Assembly (NCBI GenBank): GCA_020466095.1
Contig: CM035806.1
Coordinates: 68,747,283-68,811,282 of the forward strand
DNA length: 64,000 nucleotides
Reading direction: 5' to 3'
Source of the DNA: Chlorops oryzae
Taxonomy: Eukaryota; Arthropoda; Insecta; Diptera; Chloropidae
Shown: one piece after another, positions 34,178 to 46,391 of the stretch
How the letters are laid out: each line of letters starts with the position of its first letter
How positions within the stretch are numbered: the first letter of the stretch is position 1
The notes under the pieces: model-generated
Told to the model about the DNA's origin: nothing
Seen by the model: only the letters and a program-made list of their open reading frames with translations
Database searches by the model: none
Program-made: the position numbers and the translations under genes

Positions 34178-34410
34178 CTAGTTTTTTACACCCAGCCTAA
34201 GCAGGATTTGTGCGGATCTTGTAGTTACTAGAACTAAGCCGCATTTATATACATATTGTGCATATCCTTATTCCACCCGAAATTCATGCAGGACGAATTC
34301 ATAAGGTGTGTGGCCTTATTTCGGGTATCACTTCTACAGGCCATACGGCCGGCTCCAATGGGTATTGAAAAGTAGTTCGAACATACACGTCTGTGTCGGT
34401 TATTGTATTG
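34178..34410 (+). mobile_element. Relic of family A/B element ends
   Basis: 'ttttttacacccagcctaagcaggatttgtgcggatcttgtag' matches the 5' end of family A with small deletions. At 34383 'acacgtctgtgtcggttattgtattgg' resembles the 3' region of family B. Both are short and decayed. Confidence 0.5.
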
Positions 34411-34802
34411 GTTTTTTTATTTAAGCATTTTTAATATTTTTATTCGTGACACTTCTGAATTAATCCAATACTTCCCACGTAGGCAAAAATAAATACCTTG
34501 TTAAAACAACATTAAATTCTTTTAAACATAATTAAAAAATGAGAAATTTTCCACAACGCCAGAAATGCATTACGGACTCGTTTACGTTAAGTATATGCAA
34601 GTGTGCAGTTGACAACTCATGCATGTACATACATAAGTGTAAAAGCATCTGGTTATGTCGTTTACACATTTGCTAGCAATAAATTGATAATATTTGTCAG
34701 TTGCAAACAAAAATCGAGAAGCAGCAAACAAGAAGCAGTTATGCATGTTTTTTATTCACAGCATCGATCAATGTTGTTGCCTACTTAAAATCATGCTCAA
34801 TG

Positions 34803-34842
34803 CTCTCTATCTCTCTCTCTCTCCCTCGCACACATACACACA

Positions 34843-34892
<50 letters not shown>
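34803..34892. repeat. Compound (CT)n-(CA)n microsatellite
   Basis: A (CT) run at 34803-34824 is followed by (CA)n at 34828-34892. The overlapping Ser/Leu- and His/Thr-rich frames are artefacts. Confidence 0.9.
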
Positions 34893-34895
<3 letters not shown>

Positions 34896-35329
34896 CCACA
34901 GATAAACAAACACATATTAATAAAGCTGACAATGTTGGATATTGCAAGCCATACAAATGACACCGACGCGTCGGCTGCAAATTTATATGTCGACCCACGT
35001 AATTATCGAGCACAAAGGCAAGAAAATGTCAGCGGGAGTTCAATTTTTCTTTTCTGCATTGGTTTTTTCGGTCTGGCTTATTTTAATTGTTGTTATAAGT
35101 TTTCGTATGTTTATGCGCTATGCCCCGATCTTTAATAGTTAGTGTGAAGCTAACAATAAACAATGCGTTCTTGCATTCAATTGATTTCATGGTTGGCTCT
35201 CTCCAATGATTGAAATTCCGAACCTGAAGAGTCCGAAGAACACGTTCATGAAATAGAGAAAAGATTTTTAATGTTTCCTGCTCAAAATTTACTCTCAGCA
35301 ATAGTTTAGACCCGTTTGTTAATCATTTT

Positions 35330-35640
35330 TATTTTTTTTTTTTCCATATACTACGTCGCGACCCAGCAGTCGCATCCTCGCCCGAGAGAAAGCAGGACAG
35401 AGGCATAAGAAATGCTCAGCGCTGTCCTCGTCTTCAAGGCAGGACGTACATGTCCATTGCGCGATAACACCAATGTTGGCCAAATGTCGGCCACGTCTGA
35501 CAAGCCTCGTCATAAGACCTACGAAGTCGTGCAGATCAGCTCTCCTTAGCCGGAGAAGAAAATCGCCGAGTCTCTTATTAGGGTTTTTGACGAAGCACTT
35601 GCTCGTCTTGCAGGAGCCAGCTCTGGACCATCTATCCCTA
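35330..35640 (-). pseudogene. C-terminal end of a non-LTR retrotransposon ORF2
   Basis: The minus strand carries an open segment with LGDFLLRLRRADLHDFVGLM, TRLVRRGRHLANIGVI and CTSCLEDEDSAEHFLCLCPAF. The last is the cysteine/histidine cluster (C-x2-C-x7-H-x4-C) that ends ORF2 in several non-LTR clades with an RNase H domain. Reverse transcriptase is absent, and the copy is truncated on its 5' side at about 35640. Confidence 0.7.
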
Positions 35641-35712
35641 TGAGTAATCCCAAGTAATCATGACTAATTACTTGGAATCGTAATAATTCAATTACACAGT
35701 GCGCAAGTAAAA

Positions 35713-36552
35713 CAAGTAAGGGTGTTATAGTCAGGCGGGCCTGACAATAGAATACCCGACACAGACACACATGTCCAAATAATTTTTTATATCAAGAGGT
35801 GTTTAAGGCCATAAGGAGCCCCATATACCGACTTTTGTTAAATTTCTTTATGAAAACCGCCCCTTTGCCACGCCTACTTTTCCAATATTTTTAAAATCTA
35901 ATCGGAGGCTGAAATACACTCCAAATCCCAAGCTTCATTGAAATATTTGGAAAAAGTCCGATTTTGGGGGAGTTTTTGGATTTTTGTGACAAACCCTAGT
36001 ACTGGAGGTACCCTTAATAATGGACCGATCAAGGACATTTATTGGGAGGACGGTTATGGCTAGAAAGGAAGCCTAAGTGCCATTCAAGTCCCATTTGAAT
36101 TTCGGGTGTAGGAGACAACTTTCGAAAAACGCCCGTCTGCCACACCCACTTTTCCAATTTTTAGAAATCATATTACTTGCTTTTAAACATGTTCAAACAT
36201 TAAATTTCATCAAAATATCTTGAAAAACTTCGATTTTAGAGCAGTATTTGCGATTTTCGTAACAGTCCCTAGTACTGGAGGTATCCCTAAAAATGGTCCG
36301 ATCGGGTCCATTCTCGAACGTGTTCTTACTCATGTGCCTGTGAGTTTGCATACCAAATTTCGTCAAGATAGCTCAACTGCTTCGATAAACATACTGTATA
36401 CAAACAGACGGACGGACATGGCTAAATCGAATCTCCTGGTGACGCTGATCATTTCTATATACATTTTGGATGGTCTATCTCTACTGGTTCTGGGTGTTAC
36501 ACACAACCACACAAACGCAATATACCCTCGACACAGAGTGTGTCGGGTATAA
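35713..36552 (-). mobile_element. Family B element, copy B6, full length
   Basis: The 3' hairpin (GTCAGGC-gg-GCCTGAC, loop variant) is at 35713 and the 5' end TTATACCCGACAC at 36552. The (GTCY)n tract is nearly gone (36401-36418), so tract length varies strongly between copies. Confidence 0.87.
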
Positions 36553-37286
36553 AAATACCTGGGAAGTGATACTATTTTTCTTATAGGCCGTGTCGAGTAC
36601 AACAAGAATCCAAACATCTCCAAAATTATAAGTAACGGTTAAAAAACCGATTATACGTACTTTGAGCTATTTTAAGGCTCTTACTTAGCTTTTTATCAAC
36701 TGATTTTTATTTGCTACCAGGTTAAGAAAGAAGAAAGATCGGCCTTTTCACTGATGTATATATTGTTGAAGGAAACTTGAAAAAATTATTTCTGAATCGA
36801 TGAAACAAAAATTTTTTTATTATTTTGTTCTTTTCTTCTTACTTTTTCAACACTTTTTTTTATAAAAAAGGTCTACCAGATGTGAATTTATCATAAAATA
36901 ACAAATATAACGCAAGATCTTTCTTCAAAAACGGTATGTAACTAAGTAAGTTATTAAACTTTTTATCAAAACAAAGTTTTTGAAAAATACCAATTTTTGT
37001 TAATAACGTCAAAAGTGTTTGCTTGACCGTTTCTTTTTTTCAATTCAGGTTATTCCATACCGTTTTTGAAGAAAGATATCGCGTTTTACTCGTTGATTAA
37101 CGTTTTTTTGGAATAAATTCACAAATGGTTGACCGTCTTAGGGCTAAAAAAACAATAATTGTGTTGAATTCGTTATTTCCACGAAAATTTGGTCTGAATT
37201 TATGCTTAAAAGAATATAGTATATAATATCTGTTTAAAAATATTTTGATTAAAATGCAATTTCCGTTTCAATTCTTTTCCACTCAG
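36553..37286. other. Upstream intron sequence with a dispersed inverted repeat
   Basis: 'tctttcttcaaaaacggtatg' (36918-36938) and its complement (37048-37069) form a ~21-bp inverted repeat with a ~108-bp loop, perhaps a small foldback element. The last 40 bases (ttccgtttcaattcttttccactcag) are a strong pyrimidine tract and 3' splice site. Confidence 0.5.
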
Positions 37287-38692
37287 GTATTCACTTCACT
37301 AGTCAACAGAAACTGCAAATTCAAAGCCCATCGCATCATTATCAAAAGCAGCCCGCCGCAAGCGCTTCAATATGGCGATCAATCGACTCGCAAAGATTTC
37401 AGGATCGCAAACCCGCATTGATCAGCAATTTACAACAGTCAATAGATGACAATGAAGTGCTCAATGGCTTTCGTATCGATGAACAAAAAGATACACAAGA
37501 ATATGAAAAAAATTGTGCCAAAAATTGCTTAAAATCAAAAGGCTCCCATCTAAGAAAGCATCTTTCTTCGATCCCATCGTCTTCGATAACGATTTTTGGG
37601 TTAACAACAACATCAAGCCCCACAGAAGCTGCTGCTCAGAATCAAGAATCTTACGAGCGATCCATAAGCTCAACGGATCAAGATCAAAATAGAAGTGCAA
37701 GCGATAGCAAATCCAAAACGCAAAAGAAAATTGCCAGCGAAAGCAAAGGCGACAGCGAAAGGGAAGTTGAAACTAGAAGTATAAAAATCGTAAGAAACCC
37801 ATCCCAATTGGCTTCATTGTCAGCTGTCAAGCAACAGTTGCGAGCAAAAGTTAATCCGGCCAAAGTGAAAGAAACGCACGAGCTTAAGAAGGTGCACATG
37901 GCCCATCGCAATCTGCACAAGGAAGTGGTTGTTGATTTAAATCATGGTGCGAGCCAACATGGTGGGCGATACAAATCCAAAACACATCCTCCGGTCTCAT
38001 CGAGTCTTCGAGAGCGCACAAGACGTGCGACTAGACCGGATCCGATATTGAATACAATCAGCCCACAGTCACAGCCACAGACGGAGGCAGATTCATCGAA
38101 TGCTGATGCTGAGATCCATTCGACAGCAGTAGGCGGCGGTGTTATTGTCATTGTCCAGGAAGATGATGTCAAAAATGTCGCCACATTGCGTAAGGCACTC
38201 GATGCTGCGAACGATTTTGGTTTTATTTTGCCATCCGAGGGGCCGATGGACTCTTCATCGACCCTATACTTCAATGAGACGTATTTGGCGCATTCGAATG
38301 GCAGCGCGAATAACGATTTGATATCGATTGCACCGACACTTGTTACAAAGAGTAAACGTGCACCCGACGAGGATACGCAATTGATGACAACAAAACACGA
38401 GCCTGTCATAATTATCGATGACGTTGAGGAGTTCGATAGTGGCTCAAATCAGGGTCAGGGTCAGGGATTGCATAGCACGATGTCGGGGCTTTCGACACCG
38501 GTCGATAAAAGCGAAGACTACTCCCACGACGAACCGGCCGAGCCGCGTGTTCTCCCCTTGAGGCCGGTCCTACCGAATCCATACGAAGATGAGGAGGTCT
38601 CCGTGGTCTATGCAGAACAGCATTCGGAAATACGTTTAATGTGTGAAGTCGATTTGGACATCGCCACAAGTATGTGGTATAAAAACGGACAG
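37287..38692 (+). CDS. Internal exon of an immunoglobulin-domain protein (host gene)
   Basis: A frame of 468 codons is open from the acceptor (ccactcag|gt, 37286/37287) to the donor (ggacag|gtgagt, 38692/38693). It has no ATG near its start, so an upstream exon must supply the start and probably a signal peptide. The donor falls between codons. The first ~420 residues are polar and low in complexity, with Ser/Gln/Glu/Lys runs, basic sites (RERTRRATR, KSKRAP), an acidic stretch and two N-glycosylation sequons (FNETY, SNGS). The last part, SEIRLMCEVDLDIATSMWYK, has the Cys and Trp of an Ig fold 11 residues apart, so the Ig domain continues in the next exon. Codon use is balanced, unlike the surrounding repeats. 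A secreted or surface protein is inferred. The layout (long polar N-terminus, then Ig) recalls Hikaru genki, but this is a guess. The next exon was not found in the window. Confidence 0.85.
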
Positions 38693-39045
38693 GTGAGTTT
38701 CCTTAATCCAATAAAAGATTTCATCTGAAGAAGGGGCTTTTCTTTTTCTTCTTGTTGTCGTCATATATATGACTAAGAAAACGGATTCTGATTCAAACTT
38801 CCATGATGTAATTCCTCTGAACAAAATCAGCAAATCCTTTTTTTTTTTTTTTTGGAAATTAAATGCATTCCTTACGAAAGCAATTGTTCCTTTATTTATT
38901 TCCTTCCCCGTTTTTTATGTTCTCGCTTGCTTCTTCACATCGTCTTTATTTAGTTTTTCTTCAGAAGAAAAGAAAATAATAAATAAATAACAGGCGAGCC
39001 TGACAATTAAATACCCGACACAAATACACATTTTTAACTTTCAAC
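38693..39045. other. Start of the downstream intron and a family B end fragment
   Basis: After the donor the sequence is AT-rich. At 38991-39040 'caggcgagcctgacaattaaatacccgacaca' is the 3' hairpin end of a family B element, about 50 bp long, cut where the Jockey-like element begins. Confidence 0.6.
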
Positions 39046-39459
39046 TTTACATTATTTATTGTATCTTCCTTTAAATAGGAACTAACAAAAAGTATTCAAA
39101 TCTTAATTCTAAATACATTTTAGCTACATATACCACATATAAAGTATAAAGTAGTATTTCGATACGACGGGCCCCAATTCAAGGGATGGGCTTCTGATGG
39201 ATTTGAGCCTCTCGGAGTGAGGGCGATGTACTTTTCGACGGGTGGCGATTGCCACAGCTGGACAATCGTTTGTCGCAAAGTGTTCGACGGGTATTTCGCA
39301 CCAAGTAGACGGGTGACATATGAACAAGATCTACAGCGATGAGTCGATCGGGTAGAAGCGTACTTTTCAACGGGTGGCGATTGCCGCAGCTGGACAATCG
39401 TTTGTCGCAAAGTAATCGGTTTCGCGGGTTGGCATCGACCGCTTGTATATGCGGGCCCG

Positions 39460-40092
39460 CACAGAGAAAAAAATCAAAAGAAAACTGGTTAAATCAAAAG
39501 GAAAAACATACAAAACGGCTTCAACAAGGAATATTTTTAATTTTAACAATTTTTCTTGTTGAAAAAATTAAAAAATTTTCCTTTTGAATCAACCATATTT
39601 CAGGTTGAATTGAAATGATAATTTTCAAAAATGGATTTAAATTTAAATTGTTGAACCAACCACGGACATAGTTGAAATGACAAGAAATTTTTTAAAAAAA
39701 TTCAAAAAAAAATACCTATACAAGAAGAAATGTCAAAAAAAATTTAATTAACGTTCAAAGCAAATGGCCATAGAGCACTCTGCTGAACATGACCCAAAAA
39801 ATAGCTATCGGATGGACTTCATCCGATTTCGTCACTCCGTTTTGGTGACTGCTTTCGCAATGCTTAAAAAGTTCTAAGATGAATACATATCTTATATGTC
39901 CTATTTTATAAAACAAATGAGAATTATACCGAACGAAAAGAAATGTAATTAAACATATTTCCTTTCAATTCAACCAAAACTGTTGTTGACTCAACAATTT
40001 TCCTTTTGAAATTTTTGTTCTGCTCGAAAATCAAAAGGACTGTGAATAACAATGCGCCCTTTTAAAAAAATCATGGTTACGTTCGCTCAGTG
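39460..40092. mobile_element. Possible small TIR element inside J1
   Basis: The ends GCACAGAGAAAAAAATCA and the complement of GCACTGAGCGAAC are only a loose inverted repeat. The interior is rich in 'tcaaaagga' and 'ttgaatt/aaccaac' words, in the style of the 25.3 and 45.5 kb elements. J1 sequence continues on both sides, so an insertion is likely even if the termini are uncertain. Confidence 0.4.
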
Positions 40093-40266
40093 CGGTAATA
40101 CTTTAAAGCGTAAAGGTCGGACGATCAATCCTTCGTAGTCTGAAACTCGAAGCAGTAAAGGCTAAGGACCTAGCCATTTCGTTGGGATGATGATGCAGAC
40201 GCTCTGTGTAGGCTGATTTCAGGCTTGCTTACACGAAGATTTTTGGATTGTACTCTTTGTATGATT

Positions 40267-42271
40267 TCAATGCTGGAGGAACGAGCGATGGTTTATAAGC
40301 CAATGAAACTTAGAAGGTTTCAGTTTCAATGCGTTTCTTTTCGCTACTATATGCCTCCGCCATGTAACACGCCTTTCCAAGTGAATACCTAGGTAAACAA
40401 CGTTTTCTGTCTGAGGGTCTAGTATATTGTTTATTGTTATAGGTGGGCATGTGCCTCTTTTGAGAGTAAATGTCACATGCTTACTTTTTTGTTCGTTTAT
40501 TTTGACGCGCCATATCACAAGCCATTTTTCGATTACTTTTAAGTGTGATTGCAGATTTCGAGAGGAAGAAATTTCGCTTTGATGACGGCTAAGTATAGCT
40601 GTGTCGTCGGCAAAAGTATAAATTGTATGGTTACTGTTTACAGGGAAATCCGCTGTGTACAGTAAGTATAGGAATGGTCCAAGATCACTCCCTTGCGGCA
40701 CGCCTGCTCTAATTTCTATATTTTGGGTAATGTGGTCTTTAAATTTAACTTTAAAGACTCTATTGCTTAAGTACCACGTTAGAATCCCGTGAACAGAAAG
40801 AGGTGGGAGAGATTTTACTTTATTAATAAGTCCTTCGTGCCAAACCTTATCAAATGCCTGAGCTACATCCAAAAATACAGCAGAACAGTATTCTTTATAT
40901 TCAAAAGCTTTTCGTATTTCGTTCGCTATACGATAAACTTGCTCTATAGTACCATGATTTTTACGGAAACCGAACTGGTGATTTGGAATAATATTATTTT
41001 CTGATATAAATGGAGTCAATTTAAAGAGCAGTGCTTTTTCAAAAAGTTTTGAAATGCATGGGAGAAGGCTAATTGGTCTACAGGGCGACACAATTGTCGC
41101 GTCCTTGCCCAGCTTTATGATTATTTTAATAAAAGAGGATTTCCACATAATAGGAAAATATTTGAATCGCATGATAGCATTAAAAAGCTTCGTAATAAAC
41201 TTAGTTGCAATTAGTGGCAGCTCTATGATCATTTTTGGAGTTATTTTGTCCTCTCATGGAGCTTTTTTGGAAGATATATGACCACTGATTATTTTCTTTA
41301 TTTCATTTGCGCTGAAGATGATCGGAAAATCGCTCGAGTTTAATTGAGTCGTTGGCATTTCACAACCTACAACAGCGGTGTTGGGTTGAAAAACCAACTT
41401 TTAATGATTTGCAAATATTTTAGCTTTATCTTCGTCGCTCCGCGCCCAATTTCCATGGGGGTCTCTAATAGGGGACTCTTCTACTTTCGGCGAATTAATA
41501 TAATATATTTACTTGCTTTTCATAAAGAATATTTTCCTATAGCCTGTGGTGATAATTTCGAGACGTAGCTCCTGCACTCATGATTTCTCTCTCCTAAGAA
41601 AGCCTTTTTTAATTCGTTTGTTGCAGCTTTATATCGCAGCCTTGCAACAGGGGACCTGCATTGCTGCCACTCCCGCCTGAGCCTACGTTTTTCTATGACA
41701 AGCCTTTCTATGTCTTGAATGCTATCAGGGAAATTCTTATTATAGTTTTGAGGTCTAGGCGTTGACTGCTCCACCGCTGCCGTTAAAATTGATTTCAATA
41801 CAGTATTAGCATCATCAAAGTGGTTTATACAGTCAATGGTGTAATTAGTATGAATGTGAGAAGCAACATATTTTTTATATTTTAGCCAGTTGGTGTTGTT
41901 GGAAGTAAGTCCTATAGGTGACTCAACAGAAGTTGGTTTTTCTGATAGATTGAAGAAGACAGGTGAGTGGTCGGAAGAGATATAGAAGACTGTTTTGACT
42001 ATAACTCGTGATCTATCCACTCCTTTCACAATGGCAAAATCAATGAGGTCTGGAATTTTTGTTTGATCTAGTCTAGCCTACCCATGCTGTTTGTAAGAGT
42101 ATGATACAATTGTCTTCCTTTTGGACTTATAAGTCGAGACCCCCCGTGCGTATGTTTAGCATTGAAATCTCCAGCTGCTAAGAATTTGCTGCCTAGAGTA
42201 TCGAAGAAATCCATAAACTGTTTTTCTGTGACCAAGAAGCGAGGAGGACAGTAGGCAGAAGGTAAGGTCAA
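40267..42271 (-). pseudogene. J1 ORF2: endonuclease and reverse transcriptase, broken
   Basis: Segment 42068-42271 has the endonuclease text FLAAGDFNAKHTH. Segment 41520-42029 holds the SSDHSP endonuclease motif and the basic linker RRLRREWQQCRSP. Segment 40267-41232 (321 codons) is reverse transcriptase: PISLLPCISKLFEKALL, NHQFGFRKNHGTIEQV, FLDVAQAFDKVWHEGL, AGVPQGSDLGPFLYLLY and catalytic TFADDTAIL. At least two breaks separate the segments (near 42050 and 41280-41500), and about 70 codons are missing after 40267. The motif set fits the Jockey clade. Confidence 0.85.
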
Positions 42272-42456
42272 ATTACTACAACGATTTTGTATAGAAATGG
42301 ATCTTTTTTTTTTTTTTAAACATTATATATTATTTATTGGATCACTCCTTTAGAATAGGAGTCTATCAATAATTTTTAAAATCTTACACCTAATTTAAAA
42401 CAATTACATATCACAGAGCATATTCCGTTTTATAAAAATGTTTATGAATGTAATTA

Positions 42457-43291
42457 CAGTGAACTCTCGAAAACTCGAACACCCACAAACACGAACCCCC
42501 GCAAACTCGAACATTTTTTTTTCACCATTGACTATTCTAAAACTCGAACAAAGTTTGAAGGCTCTAAAACTCGAACAAAATTTTCTTCTTGTTTTATGTA
42601 TTAAAACACAAATCAAAATACGTTTGTTGACATGTGATCATCCCTGTGTACACACGCTCATGTATTTGCCTGTCTTTCTCTTATTTTGTTTTGGTTGGGC
42701 AAGATCCACCGTTAGTTTCGCAAAATTTTTGTGAATCTTTCCACGTTGTTTACGTAGAGCAATGCGAAACCATTCATGATATGAAATAGCCCAGCAGGAC
42801 AAGTCACGGTGAAACAATCTATGATTTCAGCATGACATTAGAGCCGCAACTCTTCCTGACTTTACACCAACTTTCTAATGAAAATTACACATAAGCGGCC
42901 GTCATAAAAGAACATGTCACGAGTTGGTCATTGAAATTGGAGTAGATATGTATTTTAACTTGAAATGAAAGTAAACAACATCCTGTCTCGATAACAATGC
43001 CATTGGCATTGCGATGAATAACAGCTTCTCCCGATGACAATATCATTACAATTGAGAAATAATCATTTTTCGTTTTTGATTAATTTTAAATTGGAAATGG
43101 ACTGTAGAAATCTTGAGAAGTTAAAAAGTTTAAGTATATTAAAATTTTCTATCAATATGCGAGTAAAGACTGAATTTAAGATAAAAAAAACGCATAAATA
43201 AATAAAAAATATATGGCGTTCCAAAACTCGAACAATTCGTTAACTTGAACAGTGCCGGTTTTATTCAGTTCGAGTTTTCGAGAGTTCACTG
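42457..43291. mobile_element. pogo/Tigger-like MITE with TA duplication
   Basis: The ends are CAGTGAACTCTCGAAAACTC and its complement, flanked by TA (42455-42456, 43292-43293). 'aactcgaac' repeats at the left end and 'ttcgagtt' at the right. The length is 835 bp with no transposase. J1's 3' end gives the uninterrupted version of the target region. Confidence 0.85.
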
Positions 43292-43681
43292 TATTTGATA
43301 ATTACGGGCCTCGGTTTAAGAAGACTGGGCTTTTATGATGTGTGTGTAGGATCACATGAAATTGAGTCGGTGTTGGAGAGCATAACAAGCTCGATGAAAC
43401 TATAAAGCAGTGTATTATGCGCGGGAATTGCTGATGTGTGAAGGAAGACATGTAGTATTGACGGCGTTGTTTGCGGAAACGACGATTTTAAGGAGTTAGG
43501 GTGGGCGTAGATTGCAAGGGTCCATAGAGTGCACCCACCGAGTTGACGATCAGCTAGGAAAGCTATGTTGATCAATGTGCATGGATTGCATCAAGGGTTG
43601 CCACCTTTTTGTGTTTGGAAAAAAGCATATTGAGGTCAGAGGGAAAAAAGCGAACAGTATGTTGTACAAATGAACAGTATT

Positions 43682-45436
43682 TTAGTTTTTTGCTTCAAAC
43701 ACATATTTCTTTGTGCTTCTTGCACAACTTAACAATTGGCTGTCATTTTTGAAGGCTTCGTAATCCTCACAGCCATTAAAATCAAAATTAAAGTATATTT
43801 GAAGTTCATTCCGTATTAACTGAAGTGAGCATTTATTTCTGTCATCGCGCCATTTCGCATTCATTACAGAAAAAATTCTTTCTGTATATACTGATGTAGC
43901 GGGAACAGAAAGTACATATGAAACGATTTTTGTTATATTTTTACATTCCGAGTTTCCCATTAACATATATTTCCATTTTTGGACAGTATTCATTTGCAGA
44001 AAATCTTGGTTTTTCGACACTTTTTCATAATTAAGTTTCAAATTTCTTAATTCAGAGTATAAATCGTCCATACAAATATTGAACTTTTGCAAATTAAGAT
44101 TGTCTATAACTTTTTCGAAATCATCAAATGTCACTAAAGCCTGTAATGACAAAGAACTTATCATAGAAATCCAATTAGTCTGATTAAAGTTAAAATATTT
44201 CTCTAGATATAAGCAAGCCATATCAATAAATAGTATAAAGCCATTAACAGTTCTTTTAAATACTTCTTGGGAGAACTCTGCAATAGATTTTAGATTTTTT
44301 TTTGTTTCGTGACCAAAATACATATCAGGTTTTCTTTGCATTGACTCGTCTTTCAAAGAACTCATAATATAGAATACATCTACAATAGATACACTGTTTC
44401 CTTCCAATGTTTTGATTGTTTTGTTGAAAACATTTAAAATATGACTAGCATAAAGAAGATAACAATGAACGCTTTTATTTTCGAGTTCACTATCCAACAT
44501 TAATAAAACTTTAATAAGCGTTGGACAGTTAACATCCAAACTAGCAAAGTAATCACAAATTGGTCTCCAGTTAAATAAAATTGCATCTATTGCTGGTAGA
44601 AGAGACAGTGAACGAGTTCCTATGTGTCTTTTAATTTCACGGAACTCTCCCTCAGCCATCGCTACAAATCTTTTCAGTTCTTCTCGTCTACATGCAGAAA
44701 CAGAAAAGTGGCTATAGATTTTTAATATGATGTTCTCAATGTCACATTTTAAACAGTTCATGGCATGCTTAACTGAATTATGCAAAATATGGGCATGACA
44801 ATTACCTTTTATTAATTCTGGCACAAACTCCAATAGGTTTTTGTATAAAGAATGATGTTGGCCAAAATTAGCATTGGTATTGTCAGCGCTTAGGCCAGAG
44901 AGTTGACTGAAAGAAAGTTTATAGGACTCTAAGGAGTTTTTGATGGCCGAAAACATACCATCAGCTGACTCTTTTGAATTTTCATAAAAATTTAGAAGCT
45001 TTTGTTGAAGTCCAAATTCTAGAGTAAAATATTGAACTACCAGAGGAAATAGTTTTCTGGTTTCTTTGTTAGATGCATCGGTTTGAAGACAATAGAATAT
45101 ATAATTTTCATTTAACTAACCAATAACAGATTGAACCGCGTGTGGACCAAGAACTTCTGTTACCATTGCTTCCATTTTCGTTCTTGCAAAACGTATATTC
45201 TTGACTATTTTGGAATCCGAAAATATGATCTTGTTTAATTTGACATGGCTATTGTACGATAAATTATGTTTGACAATATGAAATTTCGTCGCTAGCTCGG
45301 ATGCTGTTACCTTAATGTCATCATTAGAACTAGACGGAAAATTTGAGCCAGAAACGCGATTATTAGAAAAAAAAAATCCTAATTGTCCACTACATTTCTT
45401 CATTTCCACCTTGTATTTGTGCTCTTTGCTTTCCAT
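43682..45436 (-). pseudogene. hAT transposase, one in-frame stop
   Basis: The frame runs from 45436 to 43682 (585 codons) and is interrupted by a single TAG at 45116-45118; the codons on both sides are in the same frame. The N-terminal part (MESKEHKYK) supplies the end of a BED-type zinc finger. LQTDASNKE and LSADNTNANFG are hAT catalytic-region blocks. KIYSHFSVSACRREELKRF is typical of the SCAND3/ZBED-like insect hAT lineage. The C-terminus has the dimerisation block SVPATSVYTERIFSVMNAKW. The stop suggests recent inactivation, or a sequencing error. Confidence 0.88.
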
Positions 45437-45504
45437 GTGTTGTTATACCTTAACATATTAAAATCATTTTAGCCAAGTAAATACCTAATAGCGTTATACA
45501 TATA

Positions 45505-46369
45505 CACCGAGAGAAATAAGAACTGTTAAATCAACCACTTAGAACAGTTAAAGTAAGAGTGGTCAAATTAACTGTATTCCCCGTTAAATGCACTGGAAAA
45601 GGAAGTCAAATCAACAGTTGAAAAATAGTCACTTTTTATGTTCAAATTCGCTTTCGTTCACTTAGACGTATAAGTTCGCATTCTGATCAACCGTCTCCGG
45701 AGTTTTCAATAGCTCAGTTGTTTAAGCTGTGAGTTGACCGTCGTGAGATTCGGGGTTCTATCCCTGCTGGCGGCGGGAATTTTTCTGGATTTTTTTTTTT
45801 TAATTACAGTTTTTTTTTTTTGTTCAGAGTGTAGTTGTTTTTTAAGGCAAAAATTTTCTCCTAAATTTTTAAGATTTTAATTTATTTAATTTTTTTTAAT
45901 GGTTCATTTTCAAGCAAAAAATTTTGCAACCATAAGCTCAAGTGAGCGTTTTGACCAACAAATTAAATTCGTTCGTTTAGCGTAATGGTTAAGACGTTCG
46001 CCCAGCGAAGTGGTGGTCTGCGGTTCAAGGCTCGGCCGAGGCGAGAAAATTTAAAGAGATGAAAGAGAAAAAGATTTAAAAAGAAACAAATAAATAAAGA
46101 AAAAATATAATAATTTAATAAAAAAAAAAAATATTAATAAAAGAAGGTAAAAAAAAGTCAAAGCAAAAAATAAATTTTTTTTTCCCAGTCGCTGGTGACA
46201 GTTGATTTAACCGCGAGACAGTTATATCAACCATCAGGTAGTTATATCCCTATTGACTGTGTTTGTACTGTTGAATCGACCGCTACTACACATAAGCTAA
46301 GAATTAACGGTGAACTCGGTTATTTTAACCTGCTTTTTCAGTTTATATAACTACCTTTTTCTCTCGGTG
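45505..46369. mobile_element. TIR element with CACCGAGAGAAA ends inside the hAT gene
   Basis: The ends are CACCGAGAGAAATAAG and the complement of CACCGAGAGAAAAAGG, flanked by TA (45503-45504, 46370-46371). Near both ends short words such as 'aactgttaa' and 'caaccact' recur. It lies between the two transposase exons. The interior carries two tRNA-like modules. Confidence 0.7.
45705..46190 (+). repeat. Two tRNA-like (SINE) modules in tandem
   Basis: Module 1: TAGCTCAGTTG (45711) and GGTTCTATCCC (45752) have A- and B-box form and spacing, followed by T-rich sequence. Module 2: TAGCGTAATGGTTAAGACG (45979) and CGGTTCAAGGCTC (46020), then 'ggccgaggcgagaaaattt' and an A-rich tail to 46190. Module 2 matches the 18.2-18.4 kb module. 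Confidence 0.55.
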
Positions 46370-46391
46370 TACAAATTATACGGTCCAAATG

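Larger units (their letters stand above)
39010..42300 (-). mobile_element. Jockey-like non-LTR retrotransposon J1, decayed, 5' truncated
   Basis: The minus-strand order is endonuclease end (42271-41900), linker, reverse transcriptase (41232-40267), a C-terminal piece RLHHHPNEMARSLAF (near 40195), then 3' sequence to about 39010. A small TIR element (39460-40092) interrupts it. 39228-39288 and 39357-39418 are a direct repeat within the 3' part. The 3' ~450 bp match the 3' end of J2 (42.3-43.6 kb), which defines the family end. Confidence 0.75.

Noticed and set aside
37418..37420. Start codon of the Ig-domain exon at a TTG
   Set aside because: Non-ATG; the frame is open back to a strong splice acceptor, so this is an internal exon.
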